From: Pararhizobium arenae
GTDB lineage: Bacteria > Pseudomonadota > Alphaproteobacteria > Rhizobiales > Rhizobiaceae
NCBI RefSeq assembly: GCF_001931685.1
Contig: NZ_MOOY01000005.1
Span: forward strand, 427,639 to 491,638
DNA: 64,000 nt
Reading direction: 5' to 3'
Below, in pieces: positions 34,560-43,569 of this stretch (positions within the stretch are counted from its first letter, which is position 1; each line of letters starts with the position of its first letter). A program made the translations under genes and the position numbers. The notes below the pieces were generated by a model. It saw nothing but the letters and a program-made list of their open reading frames with translations. It had not been told where the DNA came from and did no database searches.

Positions 34560-35456
34560 ATGGATCGTTTTGACGCCATGTCGGTGCTGCTGACAGTGGT
34601 CGAGGCCGGCAGTCTTTCGGCCGGAGCGCGGCGATTGCATGCGCCGCTCGCCACGGTCAGCCGCAAGGTCGCCGATCTTGAAAGGCACCTGGGCGTGCGG
34701 CTTGTCCTGCGCACCCGGCGCGGCCTTTCCTTGACGGAAGAGGGGCGCTCTTTCGTCGCCGCGTCACGCCGCATTCTGGAGCAACTGGAGGCCGCGGAAC
34801 GCCAGGCCAGCGGCGATCATGGCGCCTTGCGCGGCGCTCTGCACGTCACTGCGCCGATTTCCTTTGGCGAGCGCTACCTGATGCCGATTGCGCTGGAGTT
34901 TCTCAAGGAGCAGCCCGATATCAATCTGCGCCTGACCCTGATCGACCGGCCGCTCAGTCTGGCGGATGAGCACGTCGATGTTGCCTTGCGGATCGGGCAT
35001 CTGGTCGACAGCGCGCTGATTGCGACGCGGCTCGGCACGGTTCGCCGCGTGATCTGCGCGAGCCCCGATTATCTTTCCCGACGCGGCGTTCCGCGCGAGC
35101 CGGAAGACCTTGCCGGGCATGACGGCATAAGCTTCCAGGGCTTTGCGACTGCGCCGGAATGGCGATACCGCCGGGATGGAGCGGCCTTTGCCGTTGAGCC
35201 GCACCCAAAACTCGCGGTCAACACGACGGAAGCTGCAATTCAGGCGGCCGTGGCTGGCATCGGCCTTATCCGCGTGCTGTCCTACCAGGTTTCTGATCAA
35301 TTGCGTTCGGGCGCCCTGCAGGAACTGCTGACCGAGTTCGCGCCGGAACCGCTGCCTGTGAACTTGATCCATTTACCCGTCGATCCGCTGCCCCTGAAAG
35401 TCCGATACTTTCTCGACTGGATCAGGCCGCGGCTGCGAGCGCATTTGGCCGGTTAG
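34560..35456 (+). CDS. LysR-family transcriptional regulator
   Basis: A 298-residue regulator. The N-terminal HTH reads FDAMSVLLTVVEAGSLSAGARRLHAPLATVSRKVADLERHLGVRLV, and the effector domain follows from about residue 90 (LHVTAPISFGERYLMPIALEFL). The start at 34560 is preferred because it fits the family length and the GGAAGG ribosome site; 29 more residues upstream in frame are unlikely. By position it should control the divergent MBL and PPOX genes. Confidence 0.9.
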   Translation: MDRFDAMSVLLTVVEAGSLSAGARRLHAPLATVSRKVADLERHLGVRLVLRTRRGLSLTEEGRSFVAASRRILEQLEAAERQASGDHGALRGALHVTAPISFGERYLMPIALEFLKEQPDINLRLTLIDRPLSLADEHVDVALRIGHLVDSALIATRLGTVRRVICASPDYLSRRGVPREPEDLAGHDGISFQGFATAPEWRYRRDGAAFAVEPHPKLAVNTTEAAIQAAVAGIGLIRVLSYQVSDQLRSGALQELLTEFAPEPLPVNLIHLPVDPLPLKVRYFLDWIRPRLRAHLAG

Positions 35457-35642
35457 CTTTCCGGCTCTCCGGCAGCGTGTCGGTTGAGGCAAGTCAGCTT
35501 ACGCGGTTCGTCGACCCGTCCGCTTGTGGTGCTTTGGTCAGGCGAGTGCTCCGCGAAATCATCAAGCAGCCGTCATTCTGCTTCCCCGCAAATCCCCGCC
35601 CTCTTCGCCCGTGCCACACTCTCCCTGTCCCGCCATCGGATA

Positions 35643-35933
35643 CACCGGAAAGCGTTGCCGGCGAGGCGGGGCCGGTGCCTTTGGTCTGTGTTTGAAACGC
35701 AGGCACATCCAGGGGGGCCTGCAGAAAATGCTTTCCCTCTCGCTTGAAAGAGAGCGGGGCGTGCCTGTGAGGCACACAAAAAGACGGCTGGTGGCGCAGA
35801 TGCCTCCTGACTTAGGTCCCACCGAAAGGGGTACCGTCTTTGCAGAGGAAGCGGAGTTGCAGGTAAAAACCACCGAGACGGGGCACATCGCGTGTCACTT
35901 ATTACTTACCTATCAGGCACCCGATGTGCCCCG
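35643..35933. ncRNA. Candidate structured RNA: cluster of stem-loops in a gene-poor gap
   Basis: In the 585-bp gap between the LysR and hypothetical genes, at least five inverted repeats follow one another. These are CACCGG/CCGGTG (35643/35672), GCAGGC/GCCTGC (35699/35717), CTCTC/GAGAG (35737/35750), GTGCCT-GTG-AGGCAC (35761-35775), a two-part stem AAAGACGG plus GGTGG with CCACC and CCGTCTTT (35780-35841), and a perfect 12-bp pair CGGGGCACATCG/CGATGTGCCCCG (35879/35922). No open frame here has family support. I cannot match it to a known RNA. Strand is undetermined. Confidence 0.4.
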
Positions 35934-36041
35934 GCCGATCCCGCCGTTGCTGTTGAAGCAAAAGGGATGATGAAGTTTTAAGCCACGGGCGAAAAATCCG
36001 CCGCGTGAACGCGGACGGCTGACCTGCAAAACGGAGCGCAC

Positions 36042-36419
36042 ATGATGAAGCAACAGGATTTCACCGAATATGAAAAACGTCTTGCTGCCGATCATGAGCG
36101 ATACTGGCGCGCCCTGATGAGTTTCAGGCATCACAAATGCCACAGGCGAAAATGCCATCGGGACGGCGCCTGCACCGGGCCGATGCGGATTGCGCCCTGC
36201 CTTGTCGGCCGGGTCAAGGCGCAGCAGGCCATCGGCCTTTCGGGAAAAGCCTGCGCCAGCCTGCCGCTCTGCTTTGCCGCTTTTCCGCCGGGACAGGTCG
36301 CTGACCTGGAAAAAGCCATGGACGATTTTCGCGCCGATCTGCAGAAGGGGCTTCCCTTGCCGTTTCCGAAGCTCGACCGCTGCCGCGAGCAAACGCCGCA
36401 GCTTTTCCCCGACCCTTGA
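36042..36419 (+). CDS. Hypothetical protein, Cys/His-rich
   Basis: A 125-residue protein with a GGAG ribosome site before ATG. The middle section has SFRHHKCHRRKCHRDGACTG and APCLVGRV, suggesting a metal-binding cluster of four or more cysteines. I do not recognise a family. It lies 54 bp upstream of ubiG on the same strand and may share its transcript. Confidence 0.6.
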   Translation: MMKQQDFTEYEKRLAADHERYWRALMSFRHHKCHRRKCHRDGACTGPMRIAPCLVGRVKAQQAIGLSGKACASLPLCFAAFPPGQVADLEKAMDDFRADLQKGLPLPFPKLDRCREQTPQLFPDP

Positions 36420-36473
36420 CTTTACCTGCCGATCATCCGACTTCACCGGGTAGAGATTTCACGGAGCAGCCCC

Positions 36474-37220
36474 ATGAGCGAACGCAGCACTATCGATCAG
36501 GCGGAAGTCGACCGTTTCTCCGCCATGGCCGCCGAATGGTGGGACCCGCGCGGAAAATTCAAGCCGCTGCACAAGTTCAATCCGGTGCGCCTTGCCTATA
36601 TCCGCGATCGCGTCTCGGAGAATTTCGGCCGTGATCCCCGCAGCGTGAAGCCGCTCGAAGGCCTGCGCCTGCTCGATATCGGCTGCGGCGGCGGGCTCCT
36701 GTCCGAGCCCATGGCCCGCATGGGCGCCGACGTGCTTGGTGCCGACGCATCGGAAAAGAATATCCGGATTGCCGAAACCCATGCCGCCGGCAGCGGCGTG
36801 CATGTCGATTACCGCGCGGTGACGGCGGAATCGCTTGCCGAAGCCGGCGAGACCTTCGACGTCGTTTTGAACATGGAAGTGGTCGAGCACGTCGCCGATG
36901 TCGAGTTTTTCATCACCACCTGCGCCTCCATGGTGCGCCCCGGCGGCCTGATGTTCGTCGCCACCATCAATCGCACGGTGAAAGCTGCGGCGCTCGCCAT
37001 CTTTGCCGCCGAAAACGTGCTGCGCTGGCTGCCGCGCGGCACCCACCAATATGAAAAGCTGGTGCGTCCGGAAGAGCTCGAAAAGCCGATCACTGCGAGT
37101 GGCATGACGGTCACCGATCGCACCGGCGTCTTCTTCAATCCGCTGTCCAACCAATGGAACCTGTCGCGCGACATGGATGTGAACTACATGATCGTCGCGA
37201 AAAGGCCGCTGCAGGCCTAA
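36474..37220 (+). CDS. ubiG: Ubiquinone biosynthesis O-methyltransferase UbiG
   Basis: UbiG carries out the two O-methylations of ubiquinone synthesis. The 248-residue protein has the family start [32 protein letters not shown], the SAM loop [20 protein letters not shown], and [13 protein letters not shown] with [12 protein letters not shown]. It ends with the DMDVNYMI block. It is 4 bp before the pseudouridine synthase gene, so the pair is likely translated from one message. Confidence 0.96.
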   Translation: MSERSTIDQAEVDRFSAMAAEWWDPRGKFKPLHKFNPVRLAYIRDRVSENFGRDPRSVKPLEGLRLLDIGCGGGLLSEPMARMGADVLGADASEKNIRIAETHAAGSGVHVDYRAVTAESLAEAGETFDVVLNMEVVEHVADVEFFITTCASMVRPGGLMFVATINRTVKAAALAIFAAENVLRWLPRGTHQYEKLVRPEELEKPITASGMTVTDRTGVFFNPLSNQWNLSRDMDVNYMIVAKRPLQA

Positions 37221-37224
37221 CGCT

Positions 37225-38019
37225 ATGAGAGGCGACGGACGGCGGCAGCCACCGGTGAAGAAGCCCCAGGCCGTGCCCGGCGGCAAGCGCGTGACGCTGG
37301 CGCGGGCGTTGTCCAAGCTTGGCTATTGCTCGCGCACCCAAGGCGAGGAACTGGTTCGTGCCGGCCGCGTGACGGTTGGCGGGCGGGCGATCCGCGATAC
37401 CGAAAGCTGGGTCGATCTGGCGACTGCCGTGATCGCGGTCGATGGTAAGCGGGTGGTTGCGGAAAAGCCGGTCTACCTCATGCTCAACAAGCCGCGCGGG
37501 CTCGTCACCACCCGGCACGACCCGGAAGGGCGGGCAACGGTGTTCGATTGCCTGCAAGACGTGTCCCACCGCCATCTTTCGCCCGTCGGCCGGCTCGACA
37601 AGGCGAGCGAAGGTCTGCTGCTTTTCACCAACGACACGGAATTTGCCCAGGCGCTGCTCGACCCCGAAACCCATGTTTCCAAGACCTATCATGTGCAGAT
37701 GGACAGGCTCGCCGACGATGCGCTGCTTCAGGCGATGATGCAGGGTGTGACCCATGACGGCGAGTTTCTGAAGGCGACGCAGGCGACCATGTTGCGTGCG
37801 GGCGAGCGGAACTCCTGGGTGGAGATCGTACTGGATGAAGGCAAGAACCGCCAGATCCGCCGGATTCTGGAGGCGCTTGGGATCGAGTGCCTGCGGCTGC
37901 TGCGGGTCGCCATCGGCAATCTTGCGCTCGGCGATCTGGAGAAAGGCGCGGTCAGGCCATTGACCGATGCGGAGGTGGCTGGCCTGCGCCGGCAGATCGC
38001 GGCAGCCGGCACCCCATAA
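37225..38019 (+). CDS. Ribosomal large/small-subunit pseudouridine synthase (RsuA/RluB type)
   Basis: A 264-residue rRNA pseudouridine synthase. It has an N-terminal S4 RNA-binding domain (TLARALSKLGYCSRTQGEELVRAGRVTVGG), the catalytic aspartate in PVGRLDKASEGLLLFTND, and EGKNRQIRR-type end (LDEGKNRQIRRILEALG). Between RsuA, RluB and RluE I cannot decide the target base. It follows ubiG by 4 bp. Confidence 0.9.
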   Translation: MRGDGRRQPPVKKPQAVPGGKRVTLARALSKLGYCSRTQGEELVRAGRVTVGGRAIRDTESWVDLATAVIAVDGKRVVAEKPVYLMLNKPRGLVTTRHDPEGRATVFDCLQDVSHRHLSPVGRLDKASEGLLLFTNDTEFAQALLDPETHVSKTYHVQMDRLADDALLQAMMQGVTHDGEFLKATQATMLRAGERNSWVEIVLDEGKNRQIRRILEALGIECLRLLRVAIGNLALGDLEKGAVRPLTDAEVAGLRRQIAAAGTP

Positions 38020-38123
38020 GCCCGTTTTCCGACGATCGTCGCCGGCCTTTTCCCCGTGCAGAGTTATCGAGGCTAAACTGCTGCCGGGATGGCGTGTTGG
38101 ACGCCATCCCGGGCATGGAGTTT

Positions 38124-39131
38124 TCAGACAGGCAGCGGCGCTTCCGGGTTGACGAGCTTTTCGGCCCTGAGTTCACGCCAGAAATCGGCGGGTATGATTT
38201 CGCGCAATGCGGCACTGTCTTCAGCGATGCGGCTCGGCTGGCTGGCGCCGGGGATGACGGCGGCGACGGCTGGGTGGGCAAGCGAAAATTGCAGCCCGGC
38301 CGCCTTCATGCTGACGCCGTGCCGATCGGCGATCGCCTTGATGCGGGCAACCTTGTCGAGGATGGCCGGTGTGGCCGGGGCGTATTCGAAATTCGGACCA
38401 CCGACGAGGGCGCCGGAGCTGTAGGGGCCGCCGACGACGATGCCGAGGCCGCGCTCGACGACCTGCGGCATGACGCGCTGGAGGGCGCGGTCATGGTCGA
38501 GCAGCGTGTAGCGCCCGGCAAGCAGGAAGCCATCCGGGCGCGGACCTTCCAGCGCCAACAACAGTTCGATCGGCTCGACCCGGTTGACGCCAAGACCCCA
38601 GGCCTTGATCACGCCTTCATCGCGCAGCCGGTCCAGGGCCTTGAAGGCACCCTTGCGGGCGCTCTCGAAAGCACCCAGCCACTCGTCGCCATAGAAATCC
38701 TGGGCGACGTCATGGACGAAGGCAATTTCGATGCGATCCGTTTTCAGCCGGTTCAAACTGTCCTCGATCGAGCGAAGTGTGGCATCATGGGAATAGTCGT
38801 TGATGATCTTGTTGGGGCGTCCGTATTTGAAGACATCGCCCTTCTCGCCGAGATCACGGGCACTGACATCCTCGATTTCGTCGAGGACGATGCGGCCGAC
38901 CTTGGTGCTGATGACGTAATCGTCGCGGTTGTGGCCGGCCAGCGCGGCACCCATGCGGATCTCCGCAAGGCCGGCGCCGTAAAAGGGAGCGTTGTCGAAG
39001 TAGCGGATGCCGTCGTTCCAGGCGGCTTCCACGGTTGCCTGGGCTTCCGCTTCGGGGATATCGCGGAACATGTTGCCGAGAGGAGCGGCGCCGAAGCCGA
39101 GTTTGCTGGGAAGAATATCCTTGAGGGCCAT
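38124..39131 (-). CDS. Aldo/keto reductase
   Basis: A 335-residue NAD(P)H-dependent oxidoreductase with a TIM-barrel AKR pattern: GFGAAPLGNMF, DGIRYFDNAPFYGAGLAEI (catalytic Asp-Tyr), RIEIAFVHDV and the cofactor end AAVIPGASQPSRIAED. It is close to the L-fucose/D-threo-aldose dehydrogenase group. It is last of four same-strand genes (with SDR, monooxygenase, DJ-1) behind the divergent LysR gene at 41251. The start at 39131 fits a ribosome site; a longer frame is not supported. Confidence 0.9.
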   Translation of the reverse strand: MALKDILPSKLGFGAAPLGNMFRDIPEAEAQATVEAAWNDGIRYFDNAPFYGAGLAEIRMGAALAGHNRDDYVISTKVGRIVLDEIEDVSARDLGEKGDVFKYGRPNKIINDYSHDATLRSIEDSLNRLKTDRIEIAFVHDVAQDFYGDEWLGAFESARKGAFKALDRLRDEGVIKAWGLGVNRVEPIELLLALEGPRPDGFLLAGRYTLLDHDRALQRVMPQVVERGLGIVVGGPYSSGALVGGPNFEYAPATPAILDKVARIKAIADRHGVSMKAAGLQFSLAHPAVAAVIPGASQPSRIAEDSAALREIIPADFWRELRAEKLVNPEAPLPV

Positions 39132-39203
39132 TTGCCTGCCTTTCTTGTCGGGTGCGGGTGCCCGGCCTTTTATCACAAGGCCGGGCTTCGGGTTTGCGAT
39201 CTC

Positions 39204-39944
39204 TCAGAACTCCTGCGCGGTGGGGCGCAAAACGATCTCGTTGATGTCGACGTCTGCCGGCTGTTCGATGGCGTAGGCGATCGCCCGGGCGACGGAGCTG
39301 GCGGGAATGGCGATCTTGTAGAAATCCAGCACGGTGGAGCTGGCCGTGCCCGTGGTCGAATGCTTGAGATCGCTGTCGACCGCGCCGGGCTCGATGGAGG
39401 TGACGCGCACCTTGGCGCCGACTTCCTGGCGCAACCCGTCCGAGATAGCCCGAACGGCGAACTTCGTGCCGGAATAGACGGTGCCGCCGGGCGCGAAGAC
39501 CTTGATGCCGGCCACCGAGCTGAGGTTGATGATATGGCCGCTTTCCTGCTTGAGGAAGACCGGCAGGGCGGCGGCGATACCGTAGAGCACGCCCTTGATG
39601 TTGACGTCGATCATCGCATCCCATTCATCCGTGTTGACCTCGGCCATGGGGCGGATGGGCATGAGGCCGGCATTGTTGATCAGCACGTCGAGCCCGCCGA
39701 AATCGGCAATCACGGCGTCGACGACGGCCTTGACCTGCGTCTTGTCGACCACATCGAGCTGATAGGCGCGGGCCTCGCCGCCTGCCGTCGTGATCTCGGC
39801 CACCACGTCGTCCAGCTTGTCCTTGCGGCGGGCGGCAAGCGCCACACGGGCGCCTCTGGCGGCGAGATGGCGGGCGGTTTCCGCGCCAAGGCCGGTGCTG
39901 GCGCCGGTGATGAGAACAATCTTGCCTTGAATACCTTCGGTCAT
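39204..39944 (-). CDS. SDR-family oxidoreductase
   Basis: A 246-residue classical SDR with the cofactor loop LITGASTGLGAETARHL, NNAGLMP, the catalytic Ser in LSSVAGIKV, and YSGTKFAVRAI (Tyr-x3-Lys). The AARRKD segment after the first strand suggests NADP preference. The substrate is unknown. It is third in the four-gene operon, 40 bp after the monooxygenase gene and 72 bp before the aldo/keto reductase. Confidence 0.92.
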   Translation of the reverse strand: MTEGIQGKIVLITGASTGLGAETARHLAARGARVALAARRKDKLDDVVAEITTAGGEARAYQLDVVDKTQVKAVVDAVIADFGGLDVLINNAGLMPIRPMAEVNTDEWDAMIDVNIKGVLYGIAAALPVFLKQESGHIINLSSVAGIKVFAPGGTVYSGTKFAVRAISDGLRQEVGAKVRVTSIEPGAVDSDLKHSTTGTASSTVLDFYKIAIPASSVARAIAYAIEQPADVDINEIVLRPTAQEF

Positions 39945-39983
39945 TGTCTTTCTCCTTTGATCGGGTTCTGGGTGAAATGCGGT

Positions 39984-40280
39984 TCAGTGGATGTCGGCGG
40001 GATCGAGCACGAAGGCTTTGCGCTCCGCCAGATCGTTGATCGTCGAGACGTAATGCTTGAAGTGCGGCGTTTCGCGGTGGGCTGCGACAGCTTGGGCGCT
40101 TGTGTAGAGTTCGTCCAGAACGAAACGGTCCGGGCTGGTGTTGTCCTGCCAGATGTCCCAGCGGAGGTTGCCGGGTTCGGCGCGGCTGGGCGCTACCATG
40201 CCGGAGAGAAGCGTCTTCAATTCAGCAGTCCTGCCGGGGTGGGCGGCCAGGATGGCGACGATTTTCACGGGGCTCGACAT
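39984..40280 (-). CDS. Antibiotic biosynthesis monooxygenase-domain protein
   Basis: A 98-residue dimeric ferredoxin-like protein starting MSSPVKIVAILAAHPGRTAEL, with the ABM family pattern AEPGNLRWDIWQDNTSPDRFVLDELYTS and HRETPHFKHYV. Members remove or oxidise quinones, aldehydes or small aromatic compounds without cofactor. It is second in the operon between DJ-1 and SDR. Confidence 0.85.
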   Translation of the reverse strand: MSSPVKIVAILAAHPGRTAELKTLLSGMVAPSRAEPGNLRWDIWQDNTSPDRFVLDELYTSAQAVAAHRETPHFKHYVSTINDLAERKAFVLDPADIH

Positions 40281-40334
40281 TGCGGATTTCCTTTTGATGG
40301 CGGCACAGCTCACGCCACGGCCTTTCGCGTGGGA

Positions 40335-41132
40335 TCAGGCGGCGAGCGAACGATCGAGCGCGGCAACGAAGCGGGCTGCGATCGGGTGATCGGAGCGCGG
40401 GTTCTGGCCGGTGATCAGCTCACGGTCTTCGATAACGTTCGGCTCGAAGTCGACGGTGGTGGTGATGAGGTTGCCACCGGCTGTTTCAAGCGCATCCACC
40501 ATGTTGAAGTAGAGCTTGGCATGCAGGATGTGGTCTTCAACGACCTTCTCTTCGCTGTTGGAGAAGACGGTCATCTTGTAGCCGGCATATTGCCAGCCCT
40601 TTGCCCATTCGGCGGCCTTGGCGAGATCCCCGGCAATCAGCGCCGAGCGGAATTCGCGAGCATGCGGCATGGCCGAAACCGTGGCCATCGGGCCGTGGCA
40701 CAGGAAGGCAGTCGGCTTGGCCTGCTCGTGGAAGTGGCGCAGGATTTCGCCGAGATCCGGGTCCTGCATCAGGTCGACTACCGGGGCCTGGCCGCCGGGA
40801 ACGAAGATGCCGATGTAGCCGTCGAGACCTTCCTCAAGAATGTCGTGCAGCGTGTGCACGGTGTTCATCGAAGGATCGTTTGCGTAGAAGGCCTTGGCGG
40901 CGTTGTAGGCTGCCTCATCACCGCCGAAGTGGTCCGCGCTGTCGGAGGCTCCGTCGATATGCGGCTTGGTGCCGTTCGGGGTGGCGAGAACGACATCGTA
41001 GCCAGCGGCGATAATGGCCATGGCTGGCACGACGGTTTCGTTGAGATACTGGCCGGTGGCACCGGTGCGGCCGCCCTGGATTTCGATGCGGGTGGCGTTG
41101 GAGCCGATCAGAAGCACTTTACCCTTGCTCAT
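40335..41132 (-). CDS. DJ-1/PfpI (Hsp31-like) protein
   Basis: A 265-residue class I amidotransferase-fold protein. The nucleophilic cysteine is in the elbow AFLCHGPMATV, after GYIGIFVPGGQAPVVDL. It resembles Hsp31/YajL-type glyoxalase III or deglycase enzymes that defend against methylglyoxal and oxidative stress. The start at 41132 is chosen because the ribosome site GGAG is 8 bp before it, too near the earlier ATG at 41138. It leads a four-gene operon next to a divergent LysR gene. Confidence 0.88.
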   Translation of the reverse strand: MSKGKVLLIGSNATRIEIQGGRTGATGQYLNETVVPAMAIIAAGYDVVLATPNGTKPHIDGASDSADHFGGDEAAYNAAKAFYANDPSMNTVHTLHDILEEGLDGYIGIFVPGGQAPVVDLMQDPDLGEILRHFHEQAKPTAFLCHGPMATVSAMPHAREFRSALIAGDLAKAAEWAKGWQYAGYKMTVFSNSEEKVVEDHILHAKLYFNMVDALETAGGNLITTTVDFEPNVIEDRELITGQNPRSDHPIAARFVAALDRSLAA

Positions 41133-41250
41133 TGTCATTCTCCTTTGTTCGGTTGCTCATCCTGTTTGGATGTCCTGATGATGCCGACCAAAGATGTATT
41201 TCGGAAATTTATTCGATGGATTTTAGATATTCACATGGCATTATAACTGG

Positions 41251-42177
41251 ATGCGATATGACCTAAATTTGATGCCGGTGTTCATGGCCCTGATGGAGGA
41301 GCGCAATGTGACGCGTGCCGCCGAGCGGCTGGGTATCACCCAGCCGGCGCTGTCGAATGCGCTGAACCGGCTTCGCGAAACGTTGCGCGATCCGCTGTTC
41401 ATCCGCGAGCGTTACGGCATGCGACCGACCGAGATGGCGGAAGAGATCGCGCCGACGATCCGGGCGGCACTTGAGAGCCTTGATGACATCGTGCTCAGCC
41501 ATCAGGAGTTCGAACCTGCCAGGGCCGAGCGGCTGATCACGATCGCACCCAACAGCTATGTCGAATTCGTGCTGATGCCGGCGATCGTGGCGCGGTTGCG
41601 TCAGGTCGCGCCCGGCATCCGGCTCAGGATGACGCCCTATGGCAGCGACCTCGCGGAGACCGGCGTGATTTCCGGCACGACGGCGATGGTGCTCGGCCGC
41701 ATCACCGATCCGCCGGACAATCTGGTGGTGCAGCATATTATGGATGACGGGCTGGCCTGCGTGGTTCGTGCCGGGCATCCCGAGATCGGCAACAGCCTGT
41801 CACGGGACCAGTATGAGACGCTGCGTCATGTGAACGTGCTGCCGCCGGGACGGCTAAAGGCCGGGCTGTTTCAGGTTCTGGAGCAGAAGGGTTTGCGGCG
41901 CGAGGTGGCGGTCTCGGTCACGCATTTTCTGGCGATCCCGGAGCTGATCGCGGTGACGGAGTACTGTTCCACCCTGCCGCGGCTGATCTGCCGGCATCTG
42001 GCGCGGGATATCCGGATGAAGGTGCTGCCGGCACCGGTCGATCTCGGCACGTTTCCGGTGCAGATGGCTTGGCATGTGCGCTATCGCCACGACCCTGCGC
42101 ACCGCTGGCTGCGGGGGCTGATCATGGATGTCGCGAAAGAGGTTTCGTCCTCGCCCGATCAAGAAGGCGTACTCTAA
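41251..42177 (+). CDS. LysR-family transcriptional regulator
   Basis: A 308-residue regulator. The HTH reads LNLMPVFMALMEERNVTRAAERLGITQPALSNALNRLRETL, typical of the NodD-like branch that begins with DLNLL/DLNLM. The ligand domain follows (LITIAPNSYVEFVLMPAIVARLRQ). It lies 118 bp from the start of the divergent DJ-1 operon and presumably controls it. Its stop overlaps the convergent GST stop by a few bases. Confidence 0.9.
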   Translation: MRYDLNLMPVFMALMEERNVTRAAERLGITQPALSNALNRLRETLRDPLFIRERYGMRPTEMAEEIAPTIRAALESLDDIVLSHQEFEPARAERLITIAPNSYVEFVLMPAIVARLRQVAPGIRLRMTPYGSDLAETGVISGTTAMVLGRITDPPDNLVVQHIMDDGLACVVRAGHPEIGNSLSRDQYETLRHVNVLPPGRLKAGLFQVLEQKGLRREVAVSVTHFLAIPELIAVTEYCSTLPRLICRHLARDIRMKVLPAPVDLGTFPVQMAWHVRYRHDPAHRWLRGLIMDVAKEVSSSPDQEGVL

Positions 42178-42833
42178 TCCCGATCCGGGGCGCCCAGCGG
42201 AAAGAAGCTGCGATAGGGCCGAGCTTCATCCACGGCGCGGGCGAAGGAGGGGCGCTCCAGCAGGCGGGTGCGGTAGGCGCGCAACTGCTCGAAACGAGGC
42301 TCGATCGCATGCACCCAGTCGGCATAGAACAGCGAGGGCGATGCGGCGCAATCGGCAAGGCTGTAATCTTCCCCGGCAGCCCACGTCCGCGTCGCCATGA
42401 TATCATCGAGCCAGGTGTAGGCATCGTCGAGCATCCGCCGGGCCTCATCGACGCCGTAGGGGTCCTTGTCGGTCTCGGGGCGGATGGCATTGAACACGAC
42501 CTTCTGCATCGGGGTCATGATGTAGTTGTCGAAGAACCGATCCATCATCCGCGTTTCAAGCGCATCAGCGGGGTTCTTCGGAAGGAGGCGCACCGGGCCG
42601 GGATAGGTCAGCTGCAGATATTCGATGATGATGGTGGATTCCATGACGGTCCTGTCCCCGTGCTTCAGAACCGGCATACGCTTGATCGGCCAGCCGGCAC
42701 ACCATTCGGCGATATTGTCGGGCTTGTCGGGACCAAGCTCGCGCCATTCGAAAGGAATGTCGTTTTCATAGAAGGCGATCAGCGCCTTCTGGCAATAGGA
42801 CGAAAACGGATGGGCGAAAAACTGCAGGGTCAT
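42174..42833 (-). CDS. Glutathione S-transferase family protein
   Basis: A 219-residue GST with an N-terminal thioredoxin-like domain (LQFFAHPFSSYCQKALIAFYEN, with cis-Pro in RMPVLKHGD and ESTIIIEYLQ) and a C-terminal helical domain (GEDYSLADCAASPSLFYADW). The Ser-Ser-Tyr-Cys area suggests a Ser or Cys catalytic residue. Two ATGs at 42833 and 42836 follow an AGGAG site; the inner is chosen. It is divergent from the HxlR regulator gene, with 87 bp shared, and the regulator is a likely controller. Confidence 0.88.
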   Translation of the reverse strand: MTLQFFAHPFSSYCQKALIAFYENDIPFEWRELGPDKPDNIAEWCAGWPIKRMPVLKHGDRTVMESTIIIEYLQLTYPGPVRLLPKNPADALETRMMDRFFDNYIMTPMQKVVFNAIRPETDKDPYGVDEARRMLDDAYTWLDDIMATRTWAAGEDYSLADCAASPSLFYADWVHAIEPRFEQLRAYRTRLLERPSFARAVDEARPYRSFFPLGAPDRD

Positions 42834-42861
42834 CATCTCCTCCAAGACTGATTTCAATTTG

Positions 42862-42871
42862 CAACCGGTTG
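42862..42871. promoter_or_regulatory. HxlR operator candidate
   Basis: CAACCGGTTG is a perfect 10-bp palindrome halfway between the GST and HxlR starts. HxlR proteins bind such short palindromes, so control of both genes is plausible. Confidence 0.45.
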
Positions 42872-42920
42872 TGTTGTAAGCGACCTGATCCTAAAATGCA
42901 ATCGGATAAGGAGGTGCGCC

Positions 42921-43445
42921 ATGGATACCGGCCATCGGTCGGGATGCCCGATCAACCTGACGCTGGAAATGCTCGGCGATCGCTGGAGCCTGATTGTGAT
43001 CCGTGACGTCATGTTCGGCAACCGGCGGCATTTTCGCGAGTTGCTGAGCCGGTCGGAAGAAGGCATTGCCTCGAATGTGCTGGCAGACCGGCTGAAGCGG
43101 CTGGTAAAAAACGGGCTGCTGTCGAAGGTTGACGATCCGAGCCACAAACAGAAGGCGATCTACAGCCTGACCGAGGCTTCGATCCAGCTTCTGCCGCTGC
43201 TCGCTCACATGGGTGCCTGGGGGCGGCGGCATACGCGGCCGTCGGAAGCGCTTTCGATCCGGGCCGAGCTTCTGGAAAAAGGCGGGCCTGAGATGTGGGA
43301 GGCGTTCATGGCAGAGCTGCGGTTCATTCACTTGAAGACCGAACGGCCGACACGCTCCGTCCTGGCGGAACTGCAGGCCGCCTATCTCGCGGTCGTGGCC
43401 CGAGGGTCGCATGGTCCCGTACATTCCGAACCTCCGGTGCCCTGA
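42921..43445 (+). CDS. HxlR-family transcriptional regulator
   Basis: A 174-residue winged-helix regulator of the HxlR type. The core reads CPINLTLEMLGDRWSLIVIRDVMFGNRRHFRELLSRSEEGIASNVLADRLKRLVKNGLL. The cysteine at residue about 10 is kept at the position used by redox-sensing HxlR/HypR members, so thiol sensing is possible (inference). The C-terminal 60 residues after the wHTH are longer than the family's core. It is divergent from GST. Confidence 0.9.
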   Translation: MDTGHRSGCPINLTLEMLGDRWSLIVIRDVMFGNRRHFRELLSRSEEGIASNVLADRLKRLVKNGLLSKVDDPSHKQKAIYSLTEASIQLLPLLAHMGAWGRRHTRPSEALSIRAELLEKGGPEMWEAFMAELRFIHLKTERPTRSVLAELQAAYLAVVARGSHGPVHSEPPVP

Positions 43446-43569
43446 GCATCTTCAGAGCGGTTTTCCGGTCTGCCCATATCCACGGTCGGCTCATCTATGG
43501 CAATGTTTCGCAGGCAGGCGCTATTGCAGACCGGCGCCGGTGAGCTAAATCTGACGGTCTACAGGGGTG

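Noticed and set aside
35524..35970. A 148-residue frame in the gap after the LysR gene
   Set aside because: Composition is unlike a protein, no ribosome site is present, and it runs through the stem-loop cluster.
37887..41246. A 1,119-residue plus-strand frame opposite the DJ-1/ABM/SDR/AKR genes
   Set aside because: The minus strand holds four clear enzyme families here; the long frame is a by-product of high-GC third positions.
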